The notes beneath the pieces are model-generated. The model worked only from the letters and a program-made list of their open reading frames with translations, was not told where the DNA came from and searched no databases. 55,020 nucleotides of DNA from contig CAITDI010000129.1 in assembly GCA_903891095.1 (NCBI GenBank), positions 1-55,020 of the forward strand. The letters run 5' to 3'. The translations under genes and the position numbers were made by a program. This DNA comes from an uncultured bacterium. GTDB lineage: Bacteria > Planctomycetota > Phycisphaerae > Phycisphaerales > SM1A02. Numbering within the stretch: the stretch's first letter is position 1; every line of letters begins with the position of its first letter. This document shows positions 1-8,050 of this stretch, in pieces.

Positions 1-1
1 C

Positions 2-340
2 GCACGCAACGCGCCCGCCGCGCGCGCCGCCGCGGCCCGCGCCGCGCTCGTCGCCTTCCGCCCGCGTCTCTCGCGCGCGATGCAGACGCAGCTTGCGCAC
101 GCGCGCCTCGCCGTCGCCAGCCTCGAGCGCCGCCTGCGTTCGGCAGGCCCCGAGGAAACGCTCAACCGCGGCTACGCGATCGTGACCGGCGCCGACGGCG
201 CGCTCGTCCGCAGCGTGGCCAACGCGCCCGCCGGCGCCAAGCTCGAAGTCCAGCTCGCCGACGGATCGATCCCCGTCCGCGTCGAGCCGTCCGCCACTTC
301 CGCCAATACTCCCACCAATCCGCCACGCCCCGCGAACTGA
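2..340 (+). CDS. xseA: Exodeoxyribonuclease VII large subunit, C-terminal fragment
   Basis: The reading frame is open from the window edge to the stop at 338-340, so only the last ~112 residues are visible. The tail carries the conserved end of XseA: a helical stretch (MQTQLAHARLAVASLERRL) followed by LNRGYAIV and a small beta domain ending in VRVE. XseA with XseB forms exonuclease VII, which degrades single-stranded DNA in the cytoplasm. xseB follows 24 nt downstream on the same strand, the usual operon pairing. The start and catalytic region lie outside the window. The identification rests on the RGYAIV motif and the neighbour. Confidence 0.88.
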   Translation, partial: ARNAPAARAAAARAALVAFRPRLSRAMQTQLAHARLAVASLERRLRSAGPEETLNRGYAIVTGADGALVRSVANAPAGAKLEVQLADGSIPVRVEPSATSANTPTNPPRPAN

Positions 341-364
341 CGCGCCCGCTCCCAGGAACACCCC

Positions 365-637
365 ATGGCCAAGAAGCCCGCATCCACCGACTCCACGCCG
401 AGCTCCACCGCAAGCGCCGGCCTCGACCCCGCCATCGCCGCCCTCGGCTACGAAGACGCCGTCCAGCAACTCGAACGCCTCGTCGAGTCGATCGAGTCGG
501 GCGATGTCAGCCTCGAAGCGAGCCTCGCCGCCTACAAGAAGGGCGAGCAGCTGCTCCGCCACTGCAAGGGTCTGCTCGATCGCGCCGAACTCTCGGTGCG
601 CGAGCTCTCGCTCGCCGACGCCGAGCAGGGCGGCTGA
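365..637 (+). CDS. xseB: Exodeoxyribonuclease VII small subunit
   Basis: The 90-residue protein has an Ala/Ser/Thr-rich N-terminal extension of about 25 residues, then the XseB helical hairpin: GYEDAVQQLERLVESIESG (about 29-47), then LEASLAAYKKGEQLL and a closing helix. This is the complete family signature. XseB binds XseA to form exonuclease VII. The start at 365 is preceded by CAGGA, a reasonable ribosome site. The typical family length is 60-80 residues, so the N-terminal extension accounts for the extra length. Confidence 0.92.
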   Translation: MAKKPASTDSTPSSTASAGLDPAIAALGYEDAVQQLERLVESIESGDVSLEASLAAYKKGEQLLRHCKGLLDRAELSVRELSLADAEQGG

Positions 638-729
638 ATCGCGCAGCACGCGCGCGCTCATCCTCCCCACGCCAAAACGCCGAAACAGCCCGGCCCCGAC
701 TCTGAAACCGAGCCCGACCCCCGAACGCG

Positions 730-2049
730 ATGCAGTCGTCCGACCTGAACTTCCAGCTCATCCAATGGGCGCCGACCTTGATCGGCGCGGTGTTCGTGTT
801 CCTGTTCGGCGCGTGCGTCGGTAGCTTCCTCAACGTGCTCGCGTGGCGCCTGCCGACCGGTCAATCGGTCGTCACGCCGCCGTCGCGCTGCCCGCTCTGC
901 GGCCACGGCCTGCGCTGGCAGGAGAACTTCCCGATCATCGGATGGTTCCTCCTCGGCGGTCGCTGCAAGGCGTGCAGGTCGAAGATCAGCTTCCAGTACC
1001 CCGCGATCGAACTCCTCGTCGCCGTGATCTTTGCGGCGGCGTACCTCATGTTCTACGGGCCGATCGACCGCATGGAAGGGCACATCTTCCACGACGCCGC
1101 CAGCCCATGGTGGCACCTGCAGGGGTTCTCGCGATCGTGGCCTGCGTTCGCGCTCGTTCTCCTGTCGATGGCCGGGCTGATCGCCATGACCATCGTCGAC
1201 GCCAAGACCATGCTCATCCCGGTCGAGATCCCGACCGGCGTCACGATCATCGCGTTCACGGGTTGGCTGGTGCAGGGCTTCATGCCCGAGTCGCGCGCGC
1301 TCCGCGAGGATGTGCCGATCCCGGTCGCGAGCTGGACCGTGACCTTCGCCTGCATCGGCATGCTGCTCGGTCTCGGCGTCTCGCGCTGGCTCGTCGCGAC
1401 GGGCCGCCTGCGCCAGAGCTTCTCCGACTGGAACGACTATGTGAAGGACGGCGACGACGGCAGCGCGTATCCCCACGCGCGCCGCGAGATGCTCGCCGAG
1501 ATCGCGTTCCTGCTGCCGGGCCTTGCGGGAGCGGGAGTTGCGTGCGTGATCGCGGGCGCGCTCGGCTACACGTCGACCGAAACCGTCTGCCAGCCGATGA
1601 CGCTCCTCGGTGGCTCGATGCTCGGCTGGATCGTCGGCGGCGCGCTCGTCTGGGGCGTGCGCATCTTCGGATCACTCGGCTTTGGTCGCGAGGCGATGGG
1701 CCTCGGCGATGTCCACCTGCAGGCCGCCGTCGGCGCCGCGTTCGGGTGGAAGGTCGCCGTGCTCGCGTTCTTCGTCGCGGTGTTCATCGCGATCATCTGG
1801 GCGGCGCTCGCGTTTGTCTTCCGTCGCTTCTCGTCGGTGTTCAGCCGCGAGCTCCCGTTCGGTCCGCACCTCGCGGCGGCGGCGATCCTCTTCGTGATCG
1901 CGCGCGGTCCGCTCGTCGAGGTGATCGACGCGTTCGCGCGCACCATCGAGCACACCGTCGGCAGCGTCGCGGGACCGCTTCCCGGCGACGGCGAAAATCG
2001 CGCGCACATGCCGCCCGCGCAACTTGCACGTCCGCGCGATCGGCGTTGA
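730..2049 (+). CDS. Prepilin peptidase (A24 family, type IV leader peptidase)
   Basis: The 439-residue polytopic membrane protein would cleave and may N-methylate type IV pilin or type II secretion pseudopilin leaders. The N-terminal domain has CVGSFLNVLAWRLP (about 31-44) and two zinc-type pairs, CPLC (C54, C57) and CKAC (C79, C82). The two catalytic aspartates of A24 enzymes are visible as D157 (IVDAKTMLIP) and D327 in GLGDVHLQ. They are about 170 residues apart, compared with about 65 in classical PilD/PppA, because of a soluble-looking insert near residues 215-255 and extra membrane segments. No pilin gene is adjacent. No good Shine-Dalgarno precedes the start. Confidence 0.85.
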   Translation: MQSSDLNFQLIQWAPTLIGAVFVFLFGACVGSFLNVLAWRLPTGQSVVTPPSRCPLCGHGLRWQENFPIIGWFLLGGRCKACRSKISFQYPAIELLVAVIFAAAYLMFYGPIDRMEGHIFHDAASPWWHLQGFSRSWPAFALVLLSMAGLIAMTIVDAKTMLIPVEIPTGVTIIAFTGWLVQGFMPESRALREDVPIPVASWTVTFACIGMLLGLGVSRWLVATGRLRQSFSDWNDYVKDGDDGSAYPHARREMLAEIAFLLPGLAGAGVACVIAGALGYTSTETVCQPMTLLGGSMLGWIVGGALVWGVRIFGSLGFGREAMGLGDVHLQAAVGAAFGWKVAVLAFFVAVFIAIIWAALAFVFRRFSSVFSRELPFGPHLAAAAILFVIARGPLVEVIDAFARTIEHTVGSVAGPLPGDGENRAHMPPAQLARPRDRR

Positions 2050-2128
2050 AATGCGCCCGCGCTGTTCGCCACGCTGGAGACGGATCTCCGGTCGACTGCG
2101 CCGCCTCTCTTGGAAGGGATGCCCGTTA

Positions 2129-2818
2129 ATGCAAGGCAAGATGCAAGGCAAGATGAATGTGTCCGTTGTTTCGTGCGCCGCGATGCTCGCGGTTGGTTCC
2201 ATGCTCGTCGGCTGCAACACCGCGAAGAAGTCCGAAGTCGCGCTCCTCAAGGAGGAGAACTCGCAGCTGACCATGAAGCTCGAGGAGACCAACACCGCGC
2301 TCGAAGGCGCGCAGCAGGATCGCCGCCGCCTCGAGGAAGAGAACGCCAAGCTCAAGGCCGCCGCCAACGAGAAGCCCGTTGTCGCCACCACCGAGACCGC
2401 GCCCGCCGCGAAGCCCGAGCCCGTCGTCGACATGGGTCCTGACGTCACCGTCGAGCACCGCGATGGCGCGCTCGTCCTCACCATCGCGAGCGACGTGCTC
2501 TTCGACTCCGGCAAGGCCGCGCTCAAGCCGAACGCGAAGAAGACCCTCGACCGCGTCGTCTCCGAGATCAAGAAGAAGTACCCGACCAAGCCGCTGCGCT
2601 TCGCGGGCTTCACCGATCAGGATCCGATCAAGAGCAGCGACTTCAAGACGAACTACCACCTCGGCTTCGAGCGCGCGTTCAACGTCGGCCAGTATGTCGT
2701 GACGCACGGCATCGACAAGTCGCTCATCGAGTACTCGTCGTACGGCCCCGAGCAGCTCAAGAGCTCGAAGAAGCAGTCGCGCCGCGTCGAGATCGCGATC
2801 GTGAACGCCGACAACTGA
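2129..2818 (+). CDS. OmpA-family outer-membrane lipoprotein with coiled coil
   Basis: The start at 2129 is chosen because GGAAGGG lies 11 nt upstream and a lipoprotein signal follows at once; ATGs at 2141 and 2153 are also in frame. The lipobox is LVGC with C29. Residues ~38-80 are a charged heptad-rich coil (LLKEENSQLTMKLEETN...), then a Pro/Ala linker, then a C-terminal OmpA/MotB peptidoglycan-binding domain (FDSGKAALKPNAKKTLD, ending in SRRVEIAIV). Such proteins tether the outer membrane to peptidoglycan. The domain is somewhat divergent at the usual NxxLSxxRA position (NYHLGFERA). A strong terminator follows the stop. Confidence 0.85.
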   Translation: MQGKMQGKMNVSVVSCAAMLAVGSMLVGCNTAKKSEVALLKEENSQLTMKLEETNTALEGAQQDRRRLEEENAKLKAAANEKPVVATTETAPAAKPEPVVDMGPDVTVEHRDGALVLTIASDVLFDSGKAALKPNAKKTLDRVVSEIKKKYPTKPLRFAGFTDQDPIKSSDFKTNYHLGFERAFNVGQYVVTHGIDKSLIEYSSYGPEQLKSSKKQSRRVEIAIVNADN

Positions 2819-2860
2819 TCGCCGCTCCTCGCGCGACAGGCATCCGCAATCTGCATCAAG

Positions 2861-2890
2861 AACACGGCCCCGCGCAAGCGGGGCCGTGTT
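2861..2890 (+). terminator. Rho-independent terminator after the OmpA-type lipoprotein gene
   Basis: A perfect 13-bp stem (AACACGGCCCCGC pairing with its complement at 2878-2890) is closed by a GCAA tetraloop and followed on the plus strand by a T-rich tract (TCTTTCGTTTCG). It lies 42 nt after the stop at 2818, and the converging minus-strand MlaD gene ends at 2936. The T tract is only on the plus-strand side. Confidence 0.85.
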
Positions 2891-2935
2891 TCTTTCGTTT
2901 CGTTTCGTTCGTCGATCAAGCGCTTGCGCGCCGGG

Positions 2936-3943
2936 TCACTTCGAGAAGAGCTCGACTCCCAGGCCTTCCGCGCGAATCTTGTCGAGCAGCAGGTTGAGCT
3001 TGGCGAGCGCCTCGTCGAGCCGCTTAGCGGAATCGGCGAGACCTTCATACAGCGCGGGATCCTGCATCATGCGGCCGACCGTGCCCTTGCCGGTGCGCGC
3101 GGCGGCGACCGTCAGCTCGAGCTCCTGCAGCGTCGCGCTCGCGCGGTCAAGCACGGGCAGCGCGCTCGCGCGCAGGCTTGCGGCATCGCTCGCGAGCGAA
3201 TCGGCGAGCGTGCCGATCTTGTTCGCAGTCACGTTCGCGTCGCGCATCAGTTCGCTCGCGCCGTGCGCCGCGTCGCGGATGTCGGTGCGCATCTGCTCGT
3301 CGTCGAGCCAGGTCTTGGCGCTCTTGAGCGTCGCGTCGGCCGACGCAAGCGTGTCATTGAGGCGCTTGACCGCGGTGCGGATGCTGTCGGGGCTCGGCTG
3401 CTGCCCATCCGGCGGAGCCTGCACGAGTTCGTTGAGGTTGTGCGCGAGCTTCTGGATCTCGGCAAAGCCTTCCATCAGCGGCGTCATCTTCTGGTCGAGC
3501 GACTCCATCAGGCGCGCCTCGATCGGCTGGACCCGTCCGCGCAGGATCGTCTCCTTGTCGCGCGGATACGTGCGCGGCGGAACCGCAAGCGGCAGGGCCG
3601 CCGTCAGCTCGAGCCGTGCGCCGCTGCCGAGCAGCGAGGCCTGGATCGTCGGCGTGCTCGGATCGGGTACGCGCACTTCCTGGTTGATCGCCGCGGTCAC
3701 GAGCACCGGCTGCGACGCGTCGCCCCAGAACTCCACGCGCTCGATCGCGCCGATCGGCACGCCGTTGAGCGTGACGAGGCTGCCGCGGCGAAGTCCGCCC
3801 GCGTCGTTGAACGCGACCTTCATCTGCCAGCGCTGCGCGAACATCGGCTCGAACTCGCCGAACAGGAACAGCAGCGCCGCCAGCGAGCCCAATGCTCCGA
3901 TGGTGCAGAGTCCGACCATGACATTGCGCACTCGTTCTCTCAT
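2936..3943 (-). CDS. mlaD: MCE/MlaD-family lipid-transport substrate-binding protein
   Basis: The 335-residue protein has a single N-terminal membrane anchor (about 9-29, VGLCTIGALGSLAALLFLF) and an MCE domain (about 37-115) with FNDAGGLRRGSLVTLNGVPIG and later LLGSGARLEL. A long, mostly helical C-terminal region follows (about 150-335). MCE proteins form periplasmic rings or tubes that carry phospholipids between the inner and outer membranes and work with an MlaE permease and MlaF ATPase. The MlaF-type ATPase lies directly upstream on the same strand (gap 88 nt). The matching permease is 14.7 kb away at 18664-19500. Confidence 0.88.
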   Translation of the reverse strand: MRERVRNVMVGLCTIGALGSLAALLFLFGEFEPMFAQRWQMKVAFNDAGGLRRGSLVTLNGVPIGAIERVEFWGDASQPVLVTAAINQEVRVPDPSTPTIQASLLGSGARLELTAALPLAVPPRTYPRDKETILRGRVQPIEARLMESLDQKMTPLMEGFAEIQKLAHNLNELVQAPPDGQQPSPDSIRTAVKRLNDTLASADATLKSAKTWLDDEQMRTDIRDAAHGASELMRDANVTANKIGTLADSLASDAASLRASALPVLDRASATLQELELTVAAARTGKGTVGRMMQDPALYEGLADSAKRLDEALAKLNLLLDKIRAEGLGVELFSK

Positions 3944-4031
3944 CGCGTTCCTCTCGCTGACTTGTTGACGCGGCTCGCGCCGCGCACGCCTGTCGTGTCC
4001 GACTGGATCCTCTCCGACGGGATACTGGCCT

Positions 4032-4874
4032 TCACTCCCAGCCTCGCATCCCGCCGTCGGTGTCGCGCATGCCGGTACCGACCGCGCGGATCGCCTGCAG
4101 TTCCTCTTCGCTCGCCTCGCCGCGGAGGAACCGCTTGACCACCGGGTCGGTGGCGTTGCGGAACTCCTCGGGAGAGCCCTCGAGGACGACCTTGCCCTCG
4201 TGCAGCATCACCATGTGATCGGCGACCTTGAACGCGCTGGCGAGATCGTGGGTCACCACGATACTCGTCACATCGAGCTGCTGCTTGAGCTTGAGGATGA
4301 GTTCGTTGATCACGTCCGAGCGAATGGGGTCGAGTCCCGTGGTCGGCTCGTCGTACAGCACGACCTTCGGCCGCAGCACGACGGCGCGCGCGAGTGCGAC
4401 GCGCTTCTGCTGGCCACCGGAAAGTTCCGCGGGGTAGCGGTGGTAGGTGTGCTCGAGGCCCACGAGCCGGAGCACGAGCCGCACGCGCGCTTCCTCGTCG
4501 TAGGCCTTGCCGCGGCGCATCTCGCGCAGCGGGAACGCGATGTTCTCCGCAACGGTCATCGAGTCGAACAGGGCGCCGTGCTGGAACAGCACGCCGAACT
4601 CGCGGCGGATCGGCCCGAGCTTGCGCTCCGAAAGCAGGTCGATCTGCTCGCCTTCGTAGAACACGCGGCCCTTGTCGGGCCGCAGCAGTCCGATGAGATG
4701 CTTGAGCATCACGCTCTTGCCGCAGCCCGACGGACCGAGCACGACCGTGGTCTTGCCGCGCGGGAACGAGAGCGTCACTCCGCGCAGCACGCGCTGGCGG
4801 CCGAAGCCCTTCACGAGCTGCTCGATCCGCACTGGCGCGTCGGTCTTGGAAGTTGGTCCCTCGGTCTCGGGCAT
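4032..4874 (-). CDS. mlaF: ABC transporter ATPase, MlaF type
   Basis: This 280-residue cytoplasmic ATPase is predicted to power the MCE lipid-transport system. Visible motifs are Walker A GPSGCGKS (47-54), signature LSGGQQKRVALARAV, Walker B VVLYDEPTTGLDP, and the H-loop VTHDL. The start at 4874 (MPETEGPTSK) is chosen because the ATPase fold begins shortly after it; the frame stays open far upstream but over the divergent Nudix gene. It is transcribed ahead of the MCE gene, consistent with a two-gene mla operon. Its promoter must share the short divergent gap with the Nudix gene. Confidence 0.87.
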   Translation of the reverse strand: MPETEGPTSKTDAPVRIEQLVKGFGRQRVLRGVTLSFPRGKTTVVLGPSGCGKSVMLKHLIGLLRPDKGRVFYEGEQIDLLSERKLGPIRREFGVLFQHGALFDSMTVAENIAFPLREMRRGKAYDEEARVRLVLRLVGLEHTYHRYPAELSGGQQKRVALARAVVLRPKVVLYDEPTTGLDPIRSDVINELILKLKQQLDVTSIVVTHDLASAFKVADHMVMLHEGKVVLEGSPEEFRNATDPVVKRFLRGEASEEELQAIRAVGTGMRDTDGGMRGWE

Positions 4875-4879
4875 CCCCG

Positions 4880-4885
4880 TATGAT
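4880..4885 (+). promoter_or_regulatory. Putative -10 hexamer TATGAT for the Nudix gene
   Basis: TATGAT, one mismatch from the TATAAT consensus, lies 16 nt before the ATG at 4896. Transcription from it would start only about four bases before that ATG. It overlaps the alternative ATG at 4881, which argues for 4896 as the true start. No convincing -35 is visible. Confidence 0.45.
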
Positions 4886-4895
4886 CGGCGCACCT

Positions 4896-5546
4896 ATGGG
4901 TGCTCCGCAAGTCAGCAATTCCCTCACATCGACCGAGGCGCGTCCCGACCCTTGTCCCGAGCGTTGGCCTGCCGACTGGCCCGAGCGCTCCGCAGCCGTC
5001 TCCGTCACGCATGTCGGTCGCGTCTTTCAGGTCGAACGCCTGCAGCTGCCGCCCGAGGCCGACGGCACGCCAGGCATGGTGAGGGATGTTGTCCGCCACC
5101 CAGGGGCGGTGACCGTGATCGCCGTTCGCGAGGATGGCGCCGGCCGAACACCCACTCTTGTGCTCGTGCGGAACCGCCGCGTCGCCGTCGCCCGCTGGCT
5201 GCTCGAGTTCTGCGCCGGCAAGCTCGAGCGCGGCGAGGATCCCGCCCTCGCCGCCGCCCGCGAGCTCGAGGAAGAGACCGGCTACACCGCCAGCCACATC
5301 GAGAAGGTGGGGGAGTTCTTCACTTCCCCGGGCTTTGCCGACGAGATCATGCACGTGTTCGTCGCCACGGGCCTTCGCCCCGTGCCGCAGCGGCTCGAGC
5401 CAGGCGAGGTGCTCGAAGTGGTGGAGATGCCCGAGGAATCGCTTGTCTCTGCCATCGCCAGGGGCGAAATTCTCGACGGAAAGACGCTGGGGGCCTACCT
5501 GCTCTGGTCGATGAAGCGGGGAATCGCTAGCGGAGGATCTCGATGA
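4896..5546 (+). CDS. Nudix hydrolase, ADP-ribose pyrophosphatase-like
   Basis: The 216-residue protein contains a complete Nudix box GX5EX7REUXEEXGU at residues 108-130 (GKLERGED...RELEEETGY). This box binds the metal and diphosphate in enzymes that hydrolyse nucleoside-diphosphate-X compounds. FTSPGFADEIMHVFVAT downstream of the box resembles ADP-sugar pyrophosphatases, which infers ADP-ribose as a likely substrate. The start at 4896 is preferred over 4881 because a TATGAT hexamer covers the latter. The stop overlaps the next gene's start by 4 nt (ATGA), so the two are translationally coupled. Confidence 0.85.
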   Translation: MGAPQVSNSLTSTEARPDPCPERWPADWPERSAAVSVTHVGRVFQVERLQLPPEADGTPGMVRDVVRHPGAVTVIAVREDGAGRTPTLVLVRNRRVAVARWLLEFCAGKLERGEDPALAAARELEEETGYTASHIEKVGEFFTSPGFADEIMHVFVATGLRPVPQRLEPGEVLEVVEMPEESLVSAIARGEILDGKTLGAYLLWSMKRGIASGGSR

Positions 5547-6676
5547 GCGCGTGGGACGATGCAGACGAACGCTCCCGTCCCGCCGGCTTCGGCGGCGACT
5601 GGCGAGGCGCCAAGCCAACCTTTGACGACCCCATGTCGTGGGCCTTTCCGGTCCTGCGCGTGGCGGGCATCACGGTGCGCCTGCATGTCTTCTTCCTCGC
5701 GTTCGTTCTCGTGGTGCTCGCCCGGGCGGCCAGCAAGGCGCCAAGCGGGAGCGTCGGCGTGCTGCCCGCGCTGCTCGGTCTGGTCGCGCTCTTCTCCGTC
5801 ATCCTGCTGCATGAGTTCGGCCACTGCATCGCCTGTCGCGCGCGCGGCGGCACGGCCGACGAGATTCTGATCTGGCCGCTCGGCGGACTCGCCACCTGCA
5901 CGCCTCCCGAACGCGCCGATGCGCACTTCTGGACGGCGGTCGGCGGTCCGCTGGTGAATGTCGGCATCATCGCCGTGCTCACGCCCTACCTGGCCTGGCA
6001 GTCGGGTCACTGGTGGGGGCTCGCGATCCCGAATCCGTTCGACCTCGCGGGCATGATCCAGGGCGCCGACTTTGGCGAGGACCTCGCGGGCTGGGCCAAG
6101 ATGTTCTTGGTGCTCACGAACTTCGTCGCGTGGGTGCTGCTGCTCTTCAACTTGATCCCGATGTTCCCCCTCGACGGCGGGCGCATCCTGCAGGCGGTCC
6201 TTTGGGGGCGCATCGGATACGCCAAGTCGATGCGCTTCGCCTGCCGCGCGGGACTGATGGGCGCAGTCCTCATCGGAATCGTCGCGCTGGTCTACGACAG
6301 CACCACGCTGCTGGGAATCGCGCTCTTCGGCGGAATCGTGTGCTTCTCGACCGCTCGGCACCTCGAGTACGAGCGCGACTTCCTCGGCTTCGAGCCCGAT
6401 CCCGCGGAGCTCGCGGCGATGGAGGAGGAGATCGACGAGCCGTCTCCGCGCGCGATCAGGCAGTCCGCCGCGACCAAGCAGTCCGCCGCCAAAGATCGAG
6501 AGAAGGATCGAGAGAAGGATCGAGAGAAGGGCCGCGCGGACGAAAACGAGGCGGAGATCGACCGCATCCTCGACAAGATCGCCCGCTCCGGCATCGAGAG
6601 CCTGAGCGACGCCGAGCGCGTCGCGCTCAAGCGCGCGACCGATGAGAAGCGCGACCGAGAGAACGGCAAGCGTTGA
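5543..6676 (+). CDS. Site-2-type intramembrane metalloprotease (M50)
   Basis: The 377-residue multi-spanning membrane protein has the zinc motif HEFGH (H90, E91, H94) and the third ligand motif NLIPMFPLDGGRIL with D211, the hallmarks of M50 site-2 proteases such as SpoIVFB and Rip. Such enzymes cut transmembrane anchors of regulators. There is no PDZ domain. After the last membrane segment comes a charged linker with three in-frame DREK units and a C-terminal tail AEIDRILDK...LSDAERVAL. The neighbouring rhomboid protease ends in the same tail. The start overlaps the Nudix stop by 4 nt. Confidence 0.88.
   Translation: MSAWDDADERSRPAGFGGDWRGAKPTFDDPMSWAFPVLRVAGITVRLHVFFLAFVLVVLARAASKAPSGSVGVLPALLGLVALFSVILLHEFGHCIACRARGGTADEILIWPLGGLATCTPPERADAHFWTAVGGPLVNVGIIAVLTPYLAWQSGHWWGLAIPNPFDLAGMIQGADFGEDLAGWAKMFLVLTNFVAWVLLLFNLIPMFPLDGGRILQAVLWGRIGYAKSMRFACRAGLMGAVLIGIVALVYDSTTLLGIALFGGIVCFSTARHLEYERDFLGFEPDPAELAAMEEEIDEPSPRAIRQSAATKQSAAKDREKDREKDREKGRADENEAEIDRILDKIARSGIESLSDAERVALKRATDEKRDRENGKR
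6494..6529. repeat. Three tandem 12-bp units inside the M50 protease gene
   Basis: GATCGAGAGAAG occurs three times in a row (6494-6505, 6506-6517, 6518-6529), encoding DREK three times in the charged linker between membrane and tail domains. Being a multiple of three, copy-number change would alter linker length without shifting the frame. Confidence 0.9.
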
Positions 6677-6709
6677 TGCGCGCGCGCTGAACGCCGCTGC
6701 CAAACTCCC

Positions 6710-6715
6710 TACACT
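6710..6715 (+). promoter_or_regulatory. Putative -10 TACACT placed for leaderless start of the rhomboid gene
   Basis: TACACT begins 12 nt before the ATG at 6722, which has no Shine-Dalgarno. Transcription starting 6-7 nt after the hexamer would begin at the ATG itself. CTGAAC at 6687-6692 with 17-nt spacing is a weak -35 candidate. Confidence 0.45.
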
Positions 6716-6721
6716 CCGCGA

Positions 6722-8050
6722 ATGGGTCTTGCAGATCGCGACTACACGCGCGTCAACAGCGCAGCGCCAGCCGGAAGGCGAGGCGGCTTTCTCCGAGGGG
6801 GCTTTCTCACCGGACGACTTCGTTCGCTCTCACCGCGCGGAGGTCCGTCGGCGAGCATCGTGATCATCGCGGTCTGCACGCTGGTGTTCTTCCTCGACAT
6901 GCTGCTGCCCAGGCAGTTCGTGCAGAGCGGACCGTGGCGCGCCGCGCCCGCGGTGCATGCGCGCATCCGCGCGATCGACGCGCTGACCCCGCCGGCCGAC
7001 CGCGAGATCGAGCGTCTCATCGCAATGGGCGATTCCGCGCGGGCCGACCAGCTCCGCGCCGAGCGCGCGCAGGCGCAGACCGAACGGCTCCGGCTCCTCC
7101 GCATGGAAGAAGACGCCGAGGCCGCCTGGATGACCCGGCTCGCGCGGCGCGACTTTGTTCTCAACTTCGTGCGCGGCTCCGACGGCGACATGGTCGTGGC
7201 GCTGGACCCGAAGCTCGGCGCGAGCGTGGACCCGCTCGCCGTCGCGTCGGCCGACTCGGTCGGCCCCATCCGCAAGTGGCTGCAGTTCACCACCGCGCAG
7301 GCGCTCTGGGTGCCCGCGCGCTGGGGACTCGCGCAAGGGCTCGAAGTGTGGCGTTTCGTCGGCTACGGCCTGCTGCATGTGAACTTCACGCACTTGTTCT
7401 TCAACATGGCGGGCCTGTTGGTCTTCGGCCCGATCGTCGAGGCTGCGTTCGGACGGCTGCGCTTCTTCGCGGTGTTCCTGCTCGCGGTCGTGATGGGCGC
7501 GCTGACGTACTTCATCCTCAATGTGCTCGGGCTTGTCGTGCTCGGCGCGAGCGGCGGCGAGTTCGTTGTGCCCGGGCTGCTGTTCAACAACGCGTACCTC
7601 CCGCTGATCGGGGCGAGCGGTGGCGTGTACGGCGTGATCCTCGCCGCGGCGTGGCTGCGGCCCGAGGAGGACATCATGCTGTTCTTCTTCTTCCCGATCC
7701 CGATCCGCTACTTCGCGCTCGCGCTGATCGGCATCGCCGTGCTCGCGCTGATCCAGAACGGCCACAACGCCGGCGGCGAGGCCGCGCACCTCGGCGGCGC
7801 CATCGCGGGCTGGTGGATCGCGCAGCGGCCGCATCTGCTCGACGACTTCTTCCCGGTGTTCCAGCGCTTCAGCGGTACGCGCGTGCCGCGTCCACGCCCG
7901 CGCGGCGCAGCGGGCAACGCCGATGACATCGCCGAGATCGACCGCATCCTCGACAAGGTCCGCGACAACGGACTCGCAAGCCTGAACGAGCGCGAGCGCG
8001 ACACGCTCCGCAACGCCACCGACGAGCGCAGGAAGCGCGATGGCAAGTAG
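6722..8050 (+). CDS. Rhomboid-family intramembrane serine protease
   Basis: The 442-residue protein has a membrane segment near the N-terminus (IVIIAVCTLVFFLDMLL) and then a ~130-residue extramembrane insert. The rhomboid core follows: HVNFTHLFFNM, the nucleophile motif GASGG (S299) and the His motif AAHLGG (H356). Ser-His dyads of this kind cleave transmembrane substrates inside the bilayer. The C-terminus, AEIDRILDK...LNERERDTL, matches the tail of the preceding M50 protease. The end overlaps tgt by 11 nt. The N-terminal insert has no recognised fold. A leaderless start is suggested by TACACT at 6710. Confidence 0.9.
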   Translation: MGLADRDYTRVNSAAPAGRRGGFLRGGFLTGRLRSLSPRGGPSASIVIIAVCTLVFFLDMLLPRQFVQSGPWRAAPAVHARIRAIDALTPPADREIERLIAMGDSARADQLRAERAQAQTERLRLLRMEEDAEAAWMTRLARRDFVLNFVRGSDGDMVVALDPKLGASVDPLAVASADSVGPIRKWLQFTTAQALWVPARWGLAQGLEVWRFVGYGLLHVNFTHLFFNMAGLLVFGPIVEAAFGRLRFFAVFLLAVVMGALTYFILNVLGLVVLGASGGEFVVPGLLFNNAYLPLIGASGGVYGVILAAAWLRPEEDIMLFFFFPIPIRYFALALIGIAVLALIQNGHNAGGEAAHLGGAIAGWWIAQRPHLLDDFFPVFQRFSGTRVPRPRPRGAAGNADDIAEIDRILDKVRDNGLASLNERERDTLRNATDERRKRDGK

